In this document: one piece after another, positions 22,501 through 37,500 of the stretch
Layout: each line of letters begins with the position of its first letter
How positions within the stretch are numbered: position 1 is the stretch's first letter
Assembly: GCF_020536995.1 (NCBI RefSeq)
Contig: NC_068359.1
Location: 80,922,454 to 80,986,453 of the forward strand
Origin: Dreissena polymorpha
Taxonomy: Eukaryota > Mollusca > Bivalvia > Myida > Dreissenidae
Reading direction: 5' to 3'
DNA: 64,000 nucleotides
Made by a program: the position numbers and the translations under genes
The notes under the pieces: generated by a model
Database searches by the model: none
Seen by the model: the letters and a program-made list of their open reading frames with translations, nothing else
What the model was told of the DNA's origin: nothing

Positions 22501-25500
22501 TTCTATTATTTGACCTAGTGACCTAGTTTTTGACCCCAGATGACCCAAATACAATCCCAACCAAGATTTCATCAAGATAAATATTCTGACCAAATTTCAT
22601 AAAGATTGGATGAAAACTGTGACCTCTATTGTATACACAAGGTTTTTCTATTATTTGACCTAGTATTTTTATCCCAGATGACCCAAATACAATCCCAACC
22701 CAGATTTTATCAAGATAAACATTCTGACCAAATTTCATAAAGACTGGATGAAAACTGTGACCTCTACTGTCTACACAAACAAATTGTTGACGGACGCACA
22801 CACGCACGCACAACGGACGCCGGACATCACACGGTCACATAAGCTCACCATGTCACTTCGTGTCAGGTGAGCTAAAAAAAGTTACTAGCTCATAATGTGC
22901 AGCGGAAAGAACCATTTAAGCATTTTTGGTACAAAAAAAAAATGAGGGAACTAATGTCAGTACCACATTTGCATAAGCTGGTCGACCTTTGGCCAAGTGA
23001 AATAAATAACATGTGACATAATGCAGAAGTCATTGAATATGGATGCAGCAAGCGTGCAACTTATTCATTATGACCGAGATTTACAGAAATTGTACATATA
23101 TTAACAGTATTTTATTACGGTTTCCTGATACAATTTGAAGTGGTTCTCTACAAGAAAAGTCCACAGTACAGGGACAAAACTAACCCAAGTTTGGGTGATA
23201 TTATCTTAGATGTAGTTATCATATTTTTAATTCTAACTAAGTTTAGCTGAATGCCACCAACAACCAATAAAAAACAAGGGACAAAATTGTCACAAAACCA
23301 GGTTTTCAATTTGAAAAAAAAGTCTGATAAAGGGAGACAACTCAAAATGTGCATTGTTACTGATTGTTCATAGTTACCTTCTATTCAAAATCAATATATT
23401 TTTAGTCATGGTGAACTTGACCTTGGAGATATTGATGTAATTCTTTTGCCTGACACACCGTCCAATGATTGTGACCAAATGTGCCAAAAGATTTTAAAAT
23501 CTCACAGTGAATGACATAGTTATGGCCCGGACAATCTCATTTATGGCCATTTTTTACCTTTGAACTCAACGTGTGACCTTGACCTTGGAGATATCATGTT
23601 CGCGCGACACACCGTGTAATGATGGTGAACAAATGTGCCAAACGATTTTAAAATCTCACAATGAACGACAAAGTTATGGCCCGGACAAGCTTGTTCCGCC
23701 AGCCCGCCGACATTCGCCAATCTTCCTTCGGAAAACCTGGTTAAAAACCCCTAAATACAAAATATTCCTGATTGCATAATTAGAATATGGCGATATACTT
23801 AAGAGCAGGAGAGACATATTTACCAGATATAATAAAAGCTGCGCCATGAGCGCATGATACGCCCGTCGTTCGCCAATGAAGTAGTAAGGTAATAAATAAC
23901 CCTTTGAATCATTTTTTTACTTCAGTTTATTTGTATTTGAATACATGGTTTATTTTATAAGTACATGAGCATGGAAATCACGAAATTTTGACGAACAAAG
24001 TCCCATAACTCTGGAACGACAATTCAGAATTCCGTCAAAAACGAAAGGGGATCAGGGTTTATCAATATTAAGATTGTGTTGAAATTTGAAAAAAATCCAT
24101 CGAAGGATATTTGAGCTACAGTAGGACATTCAATGAAATCACGAAATTTTGACGAACAAAGTCCCATAACTCTGGAACGACAATTCAGAATTCCGTCAAA
24201 AACGAAAGGGGATCAGGGTTTATCAATATTAAGATTGTGTTAAAATTTGAAGAAAATCTGTCAAAGGATATTTGACGTAGCGTACGACATTAACAGACGG
24301 ACGGACTGACGGACGGACGGACAGACGGACGCGGGGTATACCATAATACGTCCCGTCATAGACGGGCGTATAAAAAATCCATCGGGGGATATTTGAGCTA
24401 CGGTAGGATACATGAACAACAATAACATTTAAGGTCACAGTGACCTTGACCTTAGAATGAATGACCTTGAAATGACCAGTGGTCATCTAAGTGTGCTTGC
24501 AAACCTTCATGTCAAGTTTGAAGACTCTATGTCCAAGCATACCAAAGTTATAACAATTTTAACATTTTAACATTTAAGGTCACAGTGACCTTGACCTTCA
24601 AATGAATGACATTGAAATGACCAGTGGTCATCTTCTAGTACTGGCCAATCTTTATTTCAAGTTTGAAGACTCTAGGTACAAGCATACCAAAGTTATAACA
24701 TGAAATAAGAACTTTAACATTTTTACATTCAAGGTCACAGTGACCTTGACCTTCAAATGAATGACCTTGAAATGTCCAGGGGTTACTTACTAGTTCTGGC
24801 CAACCTTCATGTCAAGTTTCAAGACTCTAGGTCCAAGCATACCAAAGTTATAACAACTTTAACATTTTTACATTCAAGGTCACAGTGACCTTGACCTTCA
24901 AATGAATGACCTTGAAATGTCCAGTGGTTACTTACTAGTTCTGGCCAACCTTCATGTCAAGTTTCAAGACTCTAGGTCCAAGCATACCAAAGTTATAACA
25001 ACTTTAACATTTTTATATAGCTACAGTAGGACATTCAATGAAATCACGAAATTTTGACGAACAAAGTCCCATAACTCTGGAACGACAATTCAGAATTCCG
25101 TCAAAAACGAAAGGGGATCAGGGTTTATCAATATTAAGATTGTGTTAAAATTTGAAGAAAATCTGTCAAAGGATATTTGACGTAGCGTACGACATTAACA
25201 GACGGACGGACGGACGGACGCGGGGTATACCATAATACGTCCCGTCATAGACGGGCGTATAAAAACGACCATACAAGCGGAAACTGTCGTCCCTGATTAG
25301 CCTGTGTAGACTGCACAGGCTAATACAGGATGGCACTATGCACAGGCAATCATCCCCATTTTCCCAGAAAGAGAGCATGACTCATTTGTTTGTAAACTAT
25401 ATTATATAATGTCTCGATGTAAGTATAATATCACCTCTCGTTGGTTGAGGAGTCTCTCCAAATCTAGAGCCATCTGGTTCTTAGTTTTTATAGCTTCCCC

Positions 25501-28500
25501 CCTCTCCTTCTCTAATCGTCTGAAATGTACAATAAAAGTTGATGGCATTGAATGATTATTACTGTAGAATCATTCATATTCATGAGACATTCAGTTTCCT
25601 TTATTTTGTAGGGTGACAGATTCAAGGATTTTTAAACACATTGGTAAAATGACCGACACAAACTCATCAAAATGACACAAAATTAAGTGTCCACACAAGT
25701 AATTTTTGTTAAAAAAACAAACACAATTTATGCTGACAAATATAAAAAAAAAATAAGAAGTGCTAAAGACTTTCAAATCAATCTCTTTGAATGTAGGACC
25801 TCATTGCATGTATTAATAATATTAATATAATCCTAGTTTACATAAGGTCTCAAAAAGCATATTACCCAGAGTACAAAATATAAACAGCAAAACAATAGCT
25901 TTATTTTGAGTTGTTATACAATCTGTGAAATTGTGATGACTATAATTATCTTGTGATTGAAAAAATCTTCTTAAACAGTACTGCCTTGGATTTGAAAAGG
26001 GCCATGTGCCCTTTTAATCAAAGTGTGTGCTGTCATATTATCCCTAAGGCATATTTTTGCAATAAAACATTAACATATTTTTATACAACACATAACATGT
26101 ATTGTCTTTTTCATTATTTTTATGAAAAAAAAAAGTTTATTTTATTAGTTCTTTTAAACATCAAACAAAATGTGCTGTAAAATGACGTGTTCAAATTAAA
26201 AAGGGCATGGTGGTAGTTTCACCCTTTCCTCCATAAGAAGCAATGTAAAATGACTTTTGCAACCAGCATAAAACCAGAACAGCCTGCAAGTAACTCGCAG
26301 TGTGTTCGGGTTTTATGCTGTTTGCTGTTCATCAGTAACTAAGAGTTGGAAATGAAGCCTTTAAAACTTGAATTTAGTAAGAAAAGTATTTAATTAAATG
26401 TAACGTTTTAAGGGACTACAAATGCGTCAAAATACATATCGAAGTGGTAAAGGGTTAAGTGGGCAAGGTGGACCCTCAGAGAGGCAGGGTGAAGTGCCCT
26501 TCCATTAGGACCAAGCAGGAGCACTTTTAAATAATTGTCCTATGTGAACAAAAGTTGGTCATTACTGGTTTTCCTCCTCTAGACTGCCAATGTAGTCCTT
26601 CTGTTTGGAGATCTGTGAGTCCCTTGTACGCATGCTCTCTATCAGGTAGTTGTACGGCTGCTGGGCCTGGTCCAGAATGGAGTTGGTGCTCTTCACCTGC
26701 ATAGACCGGAGGCAAACAGATTTAAAAAGGGACTGCTATCGCTAAAAGCACTCAGATTACCTCTCCGAAGACCAATAATTTAAACTGAAATGCAGCCTCT
26801 CCCCCCAGCTAACAGTCAACCATAAATTTCTGTGCCTGGTGTTCTTGTTGTTTTTTTTAATCCAAACATTCAGCAGAAATATTTGCGTAAATAAAAGGGT
26901 ATCTTGCCCTCATAAATGTAAATGGAATCATAATAAACATTTCAGATATGTTAAAAGCGATGTTTAATTATTAAGCCTCCCACTGAGAAAACGTGGCTTA
27001 ATGCATGTGCATAAAGTGTATTTCCAGATTAGCCAGTCCGTACAGGCTAATCAGGGGTGACACTTTCTATAAAAAATAACTTTTTTGTTTTGTTTTAATT
27101 GAAACAAGGGACAAAATTGTCACAAAACAAGGTATTCAATTTGAAAAAGTCTGATAAAGAGAGACAACTCAAACTGAACTGATTGTTTATAATTAACCCC
27201 CTTTGTTTCAAAATAAATCTATTTTTAGTCCTGGCAACCTTGACCTTGGAGATATTGACGTAATTCTTTCCAGCGACACACCGTCCGATGATGGTGAACA
27301 AATGTGTCAAATGATTTGAAAATCTCACAATGAATGACTTAGTTATGGCCCAGACAAGCTCATTTATGTGCATTTTTTTACCTTTGAACTCAAAGTGTGA
27401 CGGTAACCTTGGAGATATCGACGTAATTCTTTCGCGCGACACACTGTCTAATGATGGTGAACAAACGTGCCAAATGATTTTAAAATCTCACAATGAACGA
27501 CAAAGTTATGGCTGAAGACTGACAGGCTAATCTCTGATAACACTTTATGAACATCCATTTAGCCCAGTCTTCTCAATTATTCTTGATCCAAACTAGCCTA
27601 CCTCTTCCGCTAATTGAACTATTTTCTTCTTCTCTCTGTCAATCTCCTGTCGTAGGGAAGTATTGATCTTTTCAAGCTGTAGAACCCTTCTGGCTAAATG
27701 CACACTGAAAAGAAAACTTGGTAAGTAACATTATCCCTTGCAAATACGTGAAGTTTATCATAACACTTAACCTTAATATTAACAATTTACCTTGCTCCTA
27801 AAACTGAATCTTATCCCAACACTTGATATTATTCCTATCACTTACTCTTAATCCCAACACTTGATATTAATCCTAACACTTAAATCTTAAACCCAACACT
27901 TGACATAAATCTCAACATGTAACCTTAATCCTAACACGTAACCTTAATCCTAACTCTTAACCTTAAACCCAACACTTGACATTAATCATAACACTTAATC
28001 TTAAACCCAACACTTGACATTAATCTCAACACTTAATCTTAAACCCAACACTTGACATTAATCCCAACACGTTACCTTAACGCTTTACCACTTAGATACG
28101 TATTTGTACGCATTTGTAGTCCCTCAGAAAGTTAAATTTTATTAACAGTGTTTCAGATTGGGTCGGCCCTTCGGCTTTTGGCTGATAAATTTTCAAATGA
28201 CCGAAGAAATTGTATTCAGTGCGACGATCGGGCAGACAAATAAACCGTTTGTCAGACAATGTGACCGGTACATTTCTGTAGGAATAATTCAAGTCTTTTG
28301 GACGATCAAATATCAGTGTGCATTCTAGACCGCGCGATTACACAAATCACACTATTTTTCCAAAGATTGCGCATATTTGCAGCATGTGTGCGAGAAAATT
28401 CGCGCTCTTGATATCCATGCGTATTTTTAAAGATCAAAGCAATATTGACTTCACCGAAAATTTAAAGAGCCAATTTACGATCGTCTGTCAATAACATGTA

Positions 28501-31500
28501 TCTATTTACCCAACTTAAGCCCGCCTTAAAGTGGAGCATCGTTCTGTTGGAAATCAATCTTGACCAACAAGAGCGCACGCTTTGAATGAGGGACAGCACT
28601 CACAGGCATTCAATACCTGCATTAAAAGTATGCAGACGACGCGTGACGTAATTGACATAAGTGTTTGGTTTTGTGGCAGTTTGTTGGATTTGTTAGACCT
28701 ACCATTCTAATCAGACGCTACGTTGTTAACCTCCACGTTGAAATCGTGACTAGTAACTTAGAAAACTTATGAATGATGGCAACCGGGTGTAATCCTTTTG
28801 GAAATTGTGCATTGCATGCGTAATATTGTCAAAACATTTATTTGACGCTTAAAGCGTTTTAACCAATTATCTTTGAATTGATTTCACATAAATGTTAACG
28901 TTTTGTTTAATTCGCAAATGGGCATAATGAAATTAGTAATTTGAAAAATCTTCCGAATTTTAATGTTCGACGTATAATGTAAACGCGACTGGATTATGGG
29001 TAATGGATAGAGTTTGAACATGTATGCATCCATCGATCAATACGTACAATAGGGTTATATGTATCTAGGTATAAGTATTAGTTAATTTCTGTCGGAGATT
29101 TGAATAGAAAAATCTTACCCATCAGGAGAGACCTCACTATTAATTGTATCCTTGAAATTCTCTCTTAACATTTAGTTGTCCTTGAATGCTTTGAGCTTTT
29201 ATGAGCACACACGTACAGCTCATCCGGAAGGTCAATAGCTGAGACTTGGATTATTGCAACTAACTTTACATTGTGGCACTTGATAATAAAGTTTCATATT
29301 GATAAATTTCCTAACCTCTTAAATTGGTCAGTTTTGCCATCACATGTCCAGTAAACAGGCTATAAATGGTGATTTTCCGTTAAAAAAAACAAACTCTAAA
29401 GCCTTGAGAAACAGGCTAAACCCATACACTCAGGACATTGAAAAGTATTAATGGCAAGCCCAAAGGACCTCTTTTGAAGCGGCCTTAGAGGCATGGAAAA
29501 GAGCTGTGCTTAGGAAATTGTTTTGACCATGAATAATTGAACTCTCCGAAGTCTATAGTGTTATTTGAAGTAAAATGTCATTGCATTCAGTTTTGACTTG
29601 TTTTGTTTATTACTGTAACTGTACGATAACAAAACTGTCTGAAAGTTTTTTTATGATTTAGGACAAATGTCTGGAAAACAATTTACCATTTAGGACACCT
29701 GTCCTGAGGAAATTGGGGCCAATCTGAAACACTGATTAAAGGCCTTTCTTACTAAATCCAAGTTTTAAAGGTTTCAGTTCTAACCCCTAGATACCTATGA
29801 GCAGCAAACAGCATAAAACATGAACAGACTGCGAGTTACTTGCAGTCAAAATTCCTTCCATAGCGTTCTTCTGCACATTCAGCTGTAAAAGTTTGAGCGA
29901 AATCAACCAAGGAGTTAGGGCAACTGAATGCACACAATGCTAGAACTATATATTATATATAATAGCAAACTACAAAGAGCTGTAAGTCTGCCAAAACTTG
30001 TTGCAGTCGAAATTCCTTTTTTAACGATTACCTACACATTAAGGTCTTTCAACTGTGAAACTTTGACAGATATTCATCTATAGTTAAAGAGGAGTTAACA
30101 ATATACAATTTTGAGACTTCATATTCTACCGTGGACAAACCTACAAAGACCAAGAATTCTACCAAAAATTCCTGTCTTTAAGACCATCTTCACATTAAGG
30201 TAATTTAACTGTGAACGTTTGAGCAAGATCGCCCCATTAAAGACGAGTTAAAAACTCAAGCTTTGGGCAAAAATATTTTTTTTATATTACGACAAATGGC
30301 CATAATTCTGCCAAAAATTGTCAGGGTCCAAAATCCCTTACTCACCATCATCTTCACATTTAGGTCGTTCAACTGTGAATGTTTTAGCAAGAACCCAACA
30401 ATATTTAAGGAGGAGTTCATAACACATGCTTCAAGACGCACATACAGATGGCAATTATTAATGCCTCCCAATCTGTGAAGGCACACAAATCTTTTTCTCT
30501 GTAACCAAAGTGTGCTGTACGGAATAAAAATATTCTCAAGAGGTCACCAAGAAAGTGTTTTAAAGCCATGCCCCTGTGGTAAAAAAATGGCCATGACCAT
30601 GGCTAACATTTGTTTGCATCAATTCGCTACGTAATTTGAGAAACTGAATCTTGCGTATTATTGTTCACAAATGTAACACGCCCAATACGAGCCTTACCCA
30701 GGGAAAACAGGGCTTAACTCATGTACTTAGTGTCATCATATATTAGCCAGTGCGGATGACACTTTCCGTTTTTATGGTATTTTTTGTTAAAAGGAATTCT
30801 CTTCTTAGCGAAAATCCAGTTTAGACGGAAAGTGTCGTCCCCAGTTAGCCTGTGCTGGAGGCATAGGCTAATGTACGATGATACTTTATGTACGTGCATT
30901 AAGCCCTGTTTTTCTGAAAGAGTGGCTCATATATACCGTTTATATATATAGTATAAAGTGTGATAAAAGAATAATAGGTTATTAGACGTTTCTCTGTACA
31001 ATACAGAGATATATTTGGACGAGCACACAGTTGGACGTCATATTGGACGAGCCGTTATGCGAGTCCAATATGACTTCTAACTGTGTGCGAGTCCAAATAT
31101 ATCACGTATTGTACAGTTTAAACGTCTAATAAGCTTTTTATTCTATATCCCTTTCTTCAGCTCTTTGTTTCATTTTAATTTTGATTTTAAATTGCTTTAA
31201 TTGCATCTATGCTATTTTCAAGACAAGCGCCCGTGTGAGTCGATTATAGTACATTCGGATACTTTTTCTCGGTAACAGCTTTTATCGTTATAAAACAATT
31301 GCTTAGTGCACTTGTACTCAACTGTCCAATATGGAACAAGGGACAAAATTGTCACAAAACCAGGTTTTCATTGTGAAAAAAAATCTGATAAAGGGAGAAA
31401 ACTCAAACTGAACTTTTGAAATGACCAAAAAAAATTAACCCCCTTTGTAATCTTTTTTTTTTTTTTAAATCTATTTTTAGTCGTGGCGACCTTGACATTG

Positions 31501-34500
31501 GAGATATTGACGTGATTCTTTCGTGGGACACACCGTCCCATGATGGTGAACAAATGTGCCAAATGATTTTAAAATCTCACAATGAATGACATAGTTATGG
31601 CCAGGACAAGCTCATTTATGGCCATTTTTGACCTTTGAACTCAAAGTGTGACCTTGACCTTGGAGATATCGACGTAATTATTTCGCGCGACACACCGTCC
31701 AATGATGGTGAACAAATGTGCCAAATGATTTTAAAATCTGACAATGAACGACATAGTTATGGCCCGGACAAGCTTATTCCGCCAGCCCGCCAGCCAGCCC
31801 GCCAGCCAGCCAGCCCGCCCGCATTCGCCAATCTAATAACCAGTTTTTTCCTTCGGAAAACCTGGTTAAAAAATACAGACTTTTTGGATCCAATACCGGA
31901 ATATATTGGAAGGTCACGTGGTATATATGAAGAATGCCGATTGGATGAATTTATTGGATATAGAATAGATCATTTTTCTCGTCATCTACGTCATACTGTT
32001 ATTCGCTACATAGGGGCATACCCTCGAAATATAAATCAACGCTAACTGTCCTTTAAAAAGACCCTTATTATTATGATATTGATATTATTATGACTCTGTA
32101 ACTTGTATATGTTAATAACTTATCCCCAATGAAAGACTGCAAAAAGGTTTTATTTAGGCCCCGACTTTAATATTTCTTGGTTAACAAAACCGCCGACCCT
32201 AATTTTTGGAAAATGGGGGGAAAAAAAATTCGGAAAATCGTCTTTTTTATATATATTTTATTCCCGCCCGCACTGAAAACATGGGAAACGAGAAAAAAAA
32301 CACATCCAGTTTGAGTACTGTTGCGAATAAAATCAAGTAAGTACAATCAACGATTGGTTCACAAATATTGCAGAGATCGGGATATTTTTCAATGTGACAC
32401 ATTATGTACATGTACCAGTCCTTTAATGGGCACTTCTCAAAATTATTTCGGGTAAAAATTACAGACAATAGGAAAATCAGCATCAGTAAAATGTCGAACC
32501 CATCAAATTTATTTCCGAGTCTGTGACGCAACTATATTGTTTAACATGTTAATTACATTAAACAAACCCGATATTATAGTAGATAAAAAAGTATTACCTT
32601 GCAATATGATAATTCGTATAAATAATCCAATAAAACACTGCCATTATTTACAATATTTATGTTTAGGAATTTTGTAAACATGTCCGCCATAGTTTATAGG
32701 AACTGTACAGAAATTTTCAAAATAGGAACAAATCGGTATATCTCGGAAAATCATTGATAAATGTATTTGTCGTTTCAATGCTAAGGGCCGAGTAATTTCG
32801 GCAAATCGGAACTCAACTTGGGTAAAACAGTAGCTCAAATTAACTGTTAAACTCCGCCTCCGTTCTCAGCAAAAGATTCAAGGGAGGAGATATGCACGTG
32901 CAATTATTAAATTGGAGGATTGCAATTGAGAAACAAACACACGATTGGTTAGGCATGTTGATTGCTAGACAAAGGAAACAAATTTTGTTGGCGCGAATTT
33001 GTCGCTTTATTGCTTCAGACAGAAAGCGGCTTTCCTTTGATGACGTCAACTGTCAATTCACAAAGACTGCACATTTTCCGAAGACTTTAACTGACTCCTT
33101 GTTTACAATTCCAGTAAAAAAAACACTTGCTAACATTAAACTATGGATTAAATTATCAAAATAAAGCAAAAGCGAAGTTGACAAATATGATTAGATTAAT
33201 TTGTGCAGTAAAAATAAGACGCTTTGCATCGTAAATCAACGAGTTTCATGACAACAACAACTTAAACAAACATTACAGTGACGACGCGGGGATCGATCTA
33301 CCTCGATTTTTTTTGCATGGACGATCTCATAAGTTGAGTAAGAGCAAACACATAATTTGTGTACGAGTAGTTTATCTTATAATTTATAAGATTTATGCAA
33401 TGGGCATCGCATTGCGCAATGGTGCGCATCGAAGTACAGAAATGAAGCGCAGTTTTTCTTTTTAATGGGAGAAGAACGTATGTCATGTAATGGAGTGTTT
33501 AAAATTGCCTGATGTTACAAAAGGTGCTTTTAGGACTCATTTCATTTGAAGATATAGATGTGTTTCATTGCATAATTTGATTTTTGTCTCTGTGTTAATG
33601 TTATAAAAGATATGTTGTCTTTGTTCTGATGTTATTAGTATTAACTTTTTTTCCAATTTTTTTTTTTTTTCGACCGCCCGATTGACCATTTTCAAAATAA
33701 TATTTGTAAACCAATAAAAAAAAAAGTCGTGGCCTAACTTAACAAAAGTTCTCCATTAAATATTTCGCAATCTGACTGCTCACCTCTGCTGGAGCCTTCG
33801 TTTGGCTGTGCTTGGTACATTGGCACCATAGCCGTACGAGAAGAGAACCTTCTCCGCTTCCTCCTCATTCTCCACTGAAAACAGAGAAACCGTGAAATGA
33901 TAGCAGTAAGTCTTAAAATTGGGGATGGGAATCATATTCAAAATCTGTCTGTATTCGGATAACCGCATCCAGTGTCAGAATATGTCTGGATATCCATATA
34001 CTTTTATAAATAATCTACAAACAACTACCCCCAACATCACAACACTGGGAATACGTTATCTAGCACTGTTAACACACAACTGAACAAAACAAACGTCTTA
34101 ATATGATTATATGACTTATTTAAAACAATTACATGTATGTTACTTATACACAAAATATCAAAGTCGCAAAACACATTCATTAAAAAAACAACTCATAAAA
34201 CTGATGCAACATTATCAAGCTAGATATTTTATATTCTTTGTACATTAAGCTTTAGAAATAAGGCACAAATAGCCTGCAGTAATCGATTAAATTCATTGTT
34301 TATTCAAATGTCAAGAAAGACACAAATTAATTTATATTGCGTTTTATTACAGGGAAAGATTGGTATTCACTAATTTAAAACAAGAGGGCCTGAAAGGCCC
34401 AAAGTCGCTCTCCTGAGATAACAAGATATTATTGGGACAAATCTTCTGACTAAGTTTCATGAAGATTGGAAAATAAATGTGGCCTCTAGAGTGTTAACAA

Positions 34501-37500
34501 GGTTTTAGTATAGCCATATAAGGCAAAATGCCCGCCCCCTGGCAGCCATGTTTTTCAACCTACCGACATTATTTTTGAACTCGTCCAAGATATTATCGGG
34601 ATGAATCTTCTGACCACGTTTCATGAAGATCAGACAGTAAATTAGGAGTGTTAACAATATTTTACTATAGCCATATAAGGAAAAATGCCCCGCCCCTTGG
34701 AAGCTATTTTTTTTCAAGCAAACATAATTATTTTCTAACTCATTCAAGATATCATTGAGACCAATCTTCTCACCAAATTTCATGAAGATTGGACAATAAA
34801 TGTGGCCTCTAGAGTGTTAACAAGGTTTTACTATAGTCATATAGAGCCATTTAATGGAAAATGCCCACACTGGTGGCCATGTTTTAACGCTACCAAAACT
34901 ATTTTCGAACTCATTCAAGATATCATTGGGACAAATCTTCTGACCAAGTTTCATGACAATCGGAAAATAAATGTGACCTCTAGAGTGTTAACAAGGTTTT
35001 ACTAAAGCCATATAAGGAAAATAGCCCCGCCCCTGTGGTGGCCATGTTTTTCAACGAACCAGCATCATTTTTTAACTTGTTCAAGATATTATTGGGATGA
35101 ATCTTCTGACCAAGTTTCATGAAGATCAGACCTTAAATGTGGCCTCTAGAGTGTTAACAAGATTTTACCTTAGCCTTATATTGCCATATAAGGAAAAATG
35201 CCCCGTCCCTTGGCGGCCATGTTTTTCAAGCAAACGTAACCATTTTCGAACTCATCCAAGATATAATTAAGACAAATCTTCTGACCATATTTCATCAAGA
35301 TAAGACAATAAATGTGGCGTCTAGAGTGTTAACAAAGTTTTACTAAAGCCATATAAGGAAAAATGCCCCGCCCCCTGGCGGCCATGTTTTTCAACCAACC
35401 GGCATCATTTTCGAACTCGTCAAAGATATTATTGGGATCAATCTTATTGGGATCAATCTTCTAAGTTTCATGAAGATTGGACAATAAATGTGGCCTCTAG
35501 AGTGTTAACAAGATTTTACTAAAGCCATATATAGCCATATAAGGAAAAATGCCCCGCCCCCTTGGCAGCCATGTTTTTCAAGCAAAGGTTGCCATTTTTT
35601 TAACTCATCCAAGATATCATTGGGACTAATCTTCTGAGCAAGTTTCATGAAGATCGGAAAATAAATGTGGCCTCTAGAGTGCTAACAAGGTTTTACTATA
35701 GCCATATAAGGAAAAATGCCCCGCCCCCTGGCAGCCATGTTTTTCAACCAACCCGCATCATTTTCAAACTCATCCAAGATGTTATAGGGATGAATCTTTT
35801 GACCAAGTTTTATGAAGATCAGACAATAAATGTGGCCTCTAGAGTGTTTAAAAAGATTTAACTATAGCCATATAAGGAAAAATGCCCCGCCCCTTGGCAG
35901 CCATGTTTTTCAAGCAAACGTAACCATTTTCGAACTCATCCAACATATCATTGAGACCAATCTTCTGACCAAATTTCATGAAGATTGGACAATAAACCTG
36001 GCCTCTAGAGAGTTAATAAGGCAAATGTTGACGCCGCACAAGGCACAACGGACGACGGACAAAGAGCGATCACAAAAGCACGTAATGCTCAGGTGAGCTA
36101 AAAATGAATGTACAGAGCATATGTTTGCTAACTGTTGCACCCGTTAAGTAAAGCCCAGTGGCCATTTGTTGTCAATTGTCGGTTAAAAATGACCGTTAAA
36201 ACAAAACACGAAGGTGCAAGTAAACAATCAGCAAACTAAGCTATTTTTGCCATAATGATGGGGGATACTGTCATTGGTACCATAACAACCAGTTAATGGA
36301 TTTATGATAGTCTGCAAACGATGCCTGGTGTACAGATTAACATAGAAATATACTATAAGGACCATAACTTGCATAACAAAAGGGGAAGTATCGTTTATTT
36401 TAGTATTTGGGATCCTCTTTTACTATCCGGATACTTGAACAGTATTCGGATATCCAGATATTCGGAAATTCGTTACCATCCCTACTTAAAATGCTTTTTT
36501 GGGTCACAATGAACTAATGGATAAGGTTTCTGCCTAGCGACTCGGAGCTCACTGGTTCATTCCCAACATTGAGAGAGTTCATTGAATCTCCTAAATAGGC
36601 ACCAAGTACTTATTCAACCTGGAAACGGACTCGAGAGCGTTTGAATAAGCCTTCGGCTTTCTGTGACATCAAGCTAAAATACATAGGTTAAAACTAATAT
36701 TTAAAACATGCCGTACCCTCAGCAGCCTGCATGACAACGTCGTCCAATTCCTTCTCCATGCGCTCATACGTCTGCAGCCTCCCCTCCCTCTCCTGTAAAG
36801 CAGACTCCAACTCAGATATACGTTTCTCCAGACCCGTCTGCTGGCCGTAGTATTCCTTGGTCAACACCTGCAGAGAGACAGGGAACCATACATTCAAAAT
36901 ATATATATATTTGGGTCACTAGGTCAAAGGTTAAGGTCACTGTGACCTCTAAAAACAAGAAATGTGTCCACAGGACACGGATGCCCCCAACTGTAACTTT
37001 GTCACTACATAAAGTATAACTGTGTAAACGCTTGGTAGAAGTTATTAGCTTTTTTCAAATCCTAAACGCAGATTTCGAACCTAAACGCGGACCCTAAGTT
37101 CAAGGTCAAGGTCACAGGGGTCAAAATTTGTGTGCGTATGGAAAGGCCTTGTCCATATACACATGCATGCCAAATATGAAATTGCTATCTGAAGCGACAT
37201 AGAATGAGCATTTTTCGAAATCTAAACGCAAGTGTGACGGACAGACAGACGAACGGACAGTCCGATCACTATGCCCTCCTTTGAGGGCATAAAAATGTCT
37301 TAGAATATCAAAATAAATCAGAAAGCCACATAAACTAGAGAGCGGACAACATTCTTAATCCTTGAAATGCACTAAGTGACCCAGTGACCTAGTTTTGCCC
37401 CGGCATGGCCCATATTCGAACTTGACCTAGATATTGTCTTAATACAATTTCTTACCAAGTTTAGTAAGATCAGATGAAAACTACTTCAATTAGAGAGCGG

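Noticed and set aside
31635-32045. 136-codon ORF
   Set aside because: Runs through a tandem-cored repeat and its CAGCCCGC microsatellite; the same sequence recurs at 23.5 and 27.4 kb with disrupted frames.
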